Part shown: positions 5,380 through 5,730 of the stretch, piece after piece | Numbering within the stretch: position 1 is the stretch's first letter | Layout: every line of letters starts with the position of its first letter | Assembly: GCA_035506315.1 (NCBI GenBank) | Contig: DATJPQ010000070.1 | Location: 1-5,730, forward strand | Reading direction: 5' to 3' | DNA length: 5,730 nt | Source: MWDT01 sp035506315 | GTDB taxonomy: Bacteria > Verrucomicrobiota > Verrucomicrobiia > Opitutales > Opitutaceae | Position numbers and translations under genes: made by a program | The notes under the pieces: model-generated | What the model was told of the DNA's origin: nothing | Seen by the model: the letters and a program-made list of their open reading frames with translations, nothing else | Databases searched by the model: none

Positions 5380-5729
5380 ATGAACAGCACCTGGGCCGGC
5401 TGTTTGGTGCTCCAATCGCCCTGGAGGTGCCACTGCGCGACCTTCGTCCAATCCATTTTCCCATCCGCGCCGGGATCGTGGGTGGAGACGACAAAGTCGC
5501 TGAGCTTGAGCCGGAGCCAGACCGGCTGTCCCGGCATGAGCTGGGAAACGCGAACCCGCGCCCAACACTGGGTGCCGTCCGCGTCGGCGAAGGCGACCGT
5601 GTACTCGGGCACCTCGTTGCCCGGCAGAACCGCGAGCGCGACCTCGATGAACGAATTTTTGGACAGATCGAGGGCCGGTTCGATCGTCTTGCAGAAACCG
5701 CCGTCGCCCTGGGCGCCCTTGCTACCCAG
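5361..5729 (-). CDS. C-terminal fragment of unknown protein with a probable carbohydrate-binding-like beta-sandwich
   Basis: The frame is open from the window edge to TGA at 5361, giving 122 residues. A GTG at 5612 could be taken as a start, but the same frame continues upstream with matching protein character (for example PALDLSKNSFIEVALAVLPG), so the gene most likely begins outside the window. The sequence is beta-rich: LDLSKNSFIEVAL, YTVAFADADGTQCWARVRV, LMPGQPVWLRLKLSDFVV, an Asp/Gly loop HDPGADGKMDW, then VAQWHLQGDW and AQVLFIALRAR at the end. The LDLS, DADGT and WHLQGDW patterns resemble jelly-roll accessory domains on secreted glycosidases of polysaccharide-degrading bacteria. That is from memory, and the family is not named. 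The catalytic part, if any, is not visible. The gene converges on glutamate dehydrogenase. Confidence 0.75.
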   Translation of the reverse strand: MGSKGAQGDGGFCKTIEPALDLSKNSFIEVALAVLPGNEVPEYTVAFADADGTQCWARVRVSQLMPGQPVWLRLKLSDFVVSTHDPGADGKMDWTKVAQWHLQGDWSTKQPAQVLFIALRAR

Positions 5730-5730
5730 C

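Overview
The window looks like chromosomal DNA from a GC-rich, Gram-negative bacterium that degrades polysaccharides. A member of the Verrucomicrobiota, close to Opitutaceae, is my best guess. That guess rests on the secreted family 2 glycoside hydrolase with a DUF4982-type tail, on weak or absent Shine-Dalgarno sequences before the start codons, and on intergenic regions filled with short-period repeats of a kind I associate with those genomes. It is not based on a marker gene.

Layout: (1) 2..145 (+) is the last 47 codons of a LuxR/NarL-type response regulator. (2) 261..461 (+) is a possible 66-residue single-pass membrane protein of unknown function. (3) 526..3330 (-) is a complete, exported GH2 enzyme of 934 residues, probably a beta-galactosidase. 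Its C-terminal Ig-like domain appears to be split by an inserted domain of about 120 residues. (4) 3331..3771 is a 441-bp divergent intergenic region made largely of several families of degenerate short repeats, followed by two small inverted repeats just before the next gene. (5) 3772..5040 (+) is a complete glutamate dehydrogenase of 422 residues with all expected catalytic residues. (6) 5041..5360 is a second repeat-rich intergenic region with a 25-nt-arm inverted repeat, plus an inverted copy of a 32-bp element also present at 3472..3503. (7) 5361..5729 (-) is the C-terminal 122 residues of a protein that runs out of the window; it looks like a beta-sandwich domain of the sort attached to carbohydrate-active enzymes.

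The genes do not form one operon. GH2 and glutamate dehydrogenase are divergent, the small membrane protein converges on GH2, and glutamate dehydrogenase converges on the last partial gene. The GH2 enzyme would release sugar outside the cytoplasm, and the dehydrogenase links carbon and ammonium metabolism in the cytoplasm. No direct functional coupling is visible. I found no RNA gene, CRISPR array, transposase, phage gene or defence system, and nothing that amounts to an undescribed system. The most unusual content is the intergenic repeat architecture and the domain insertion in the GH2 enzyme.
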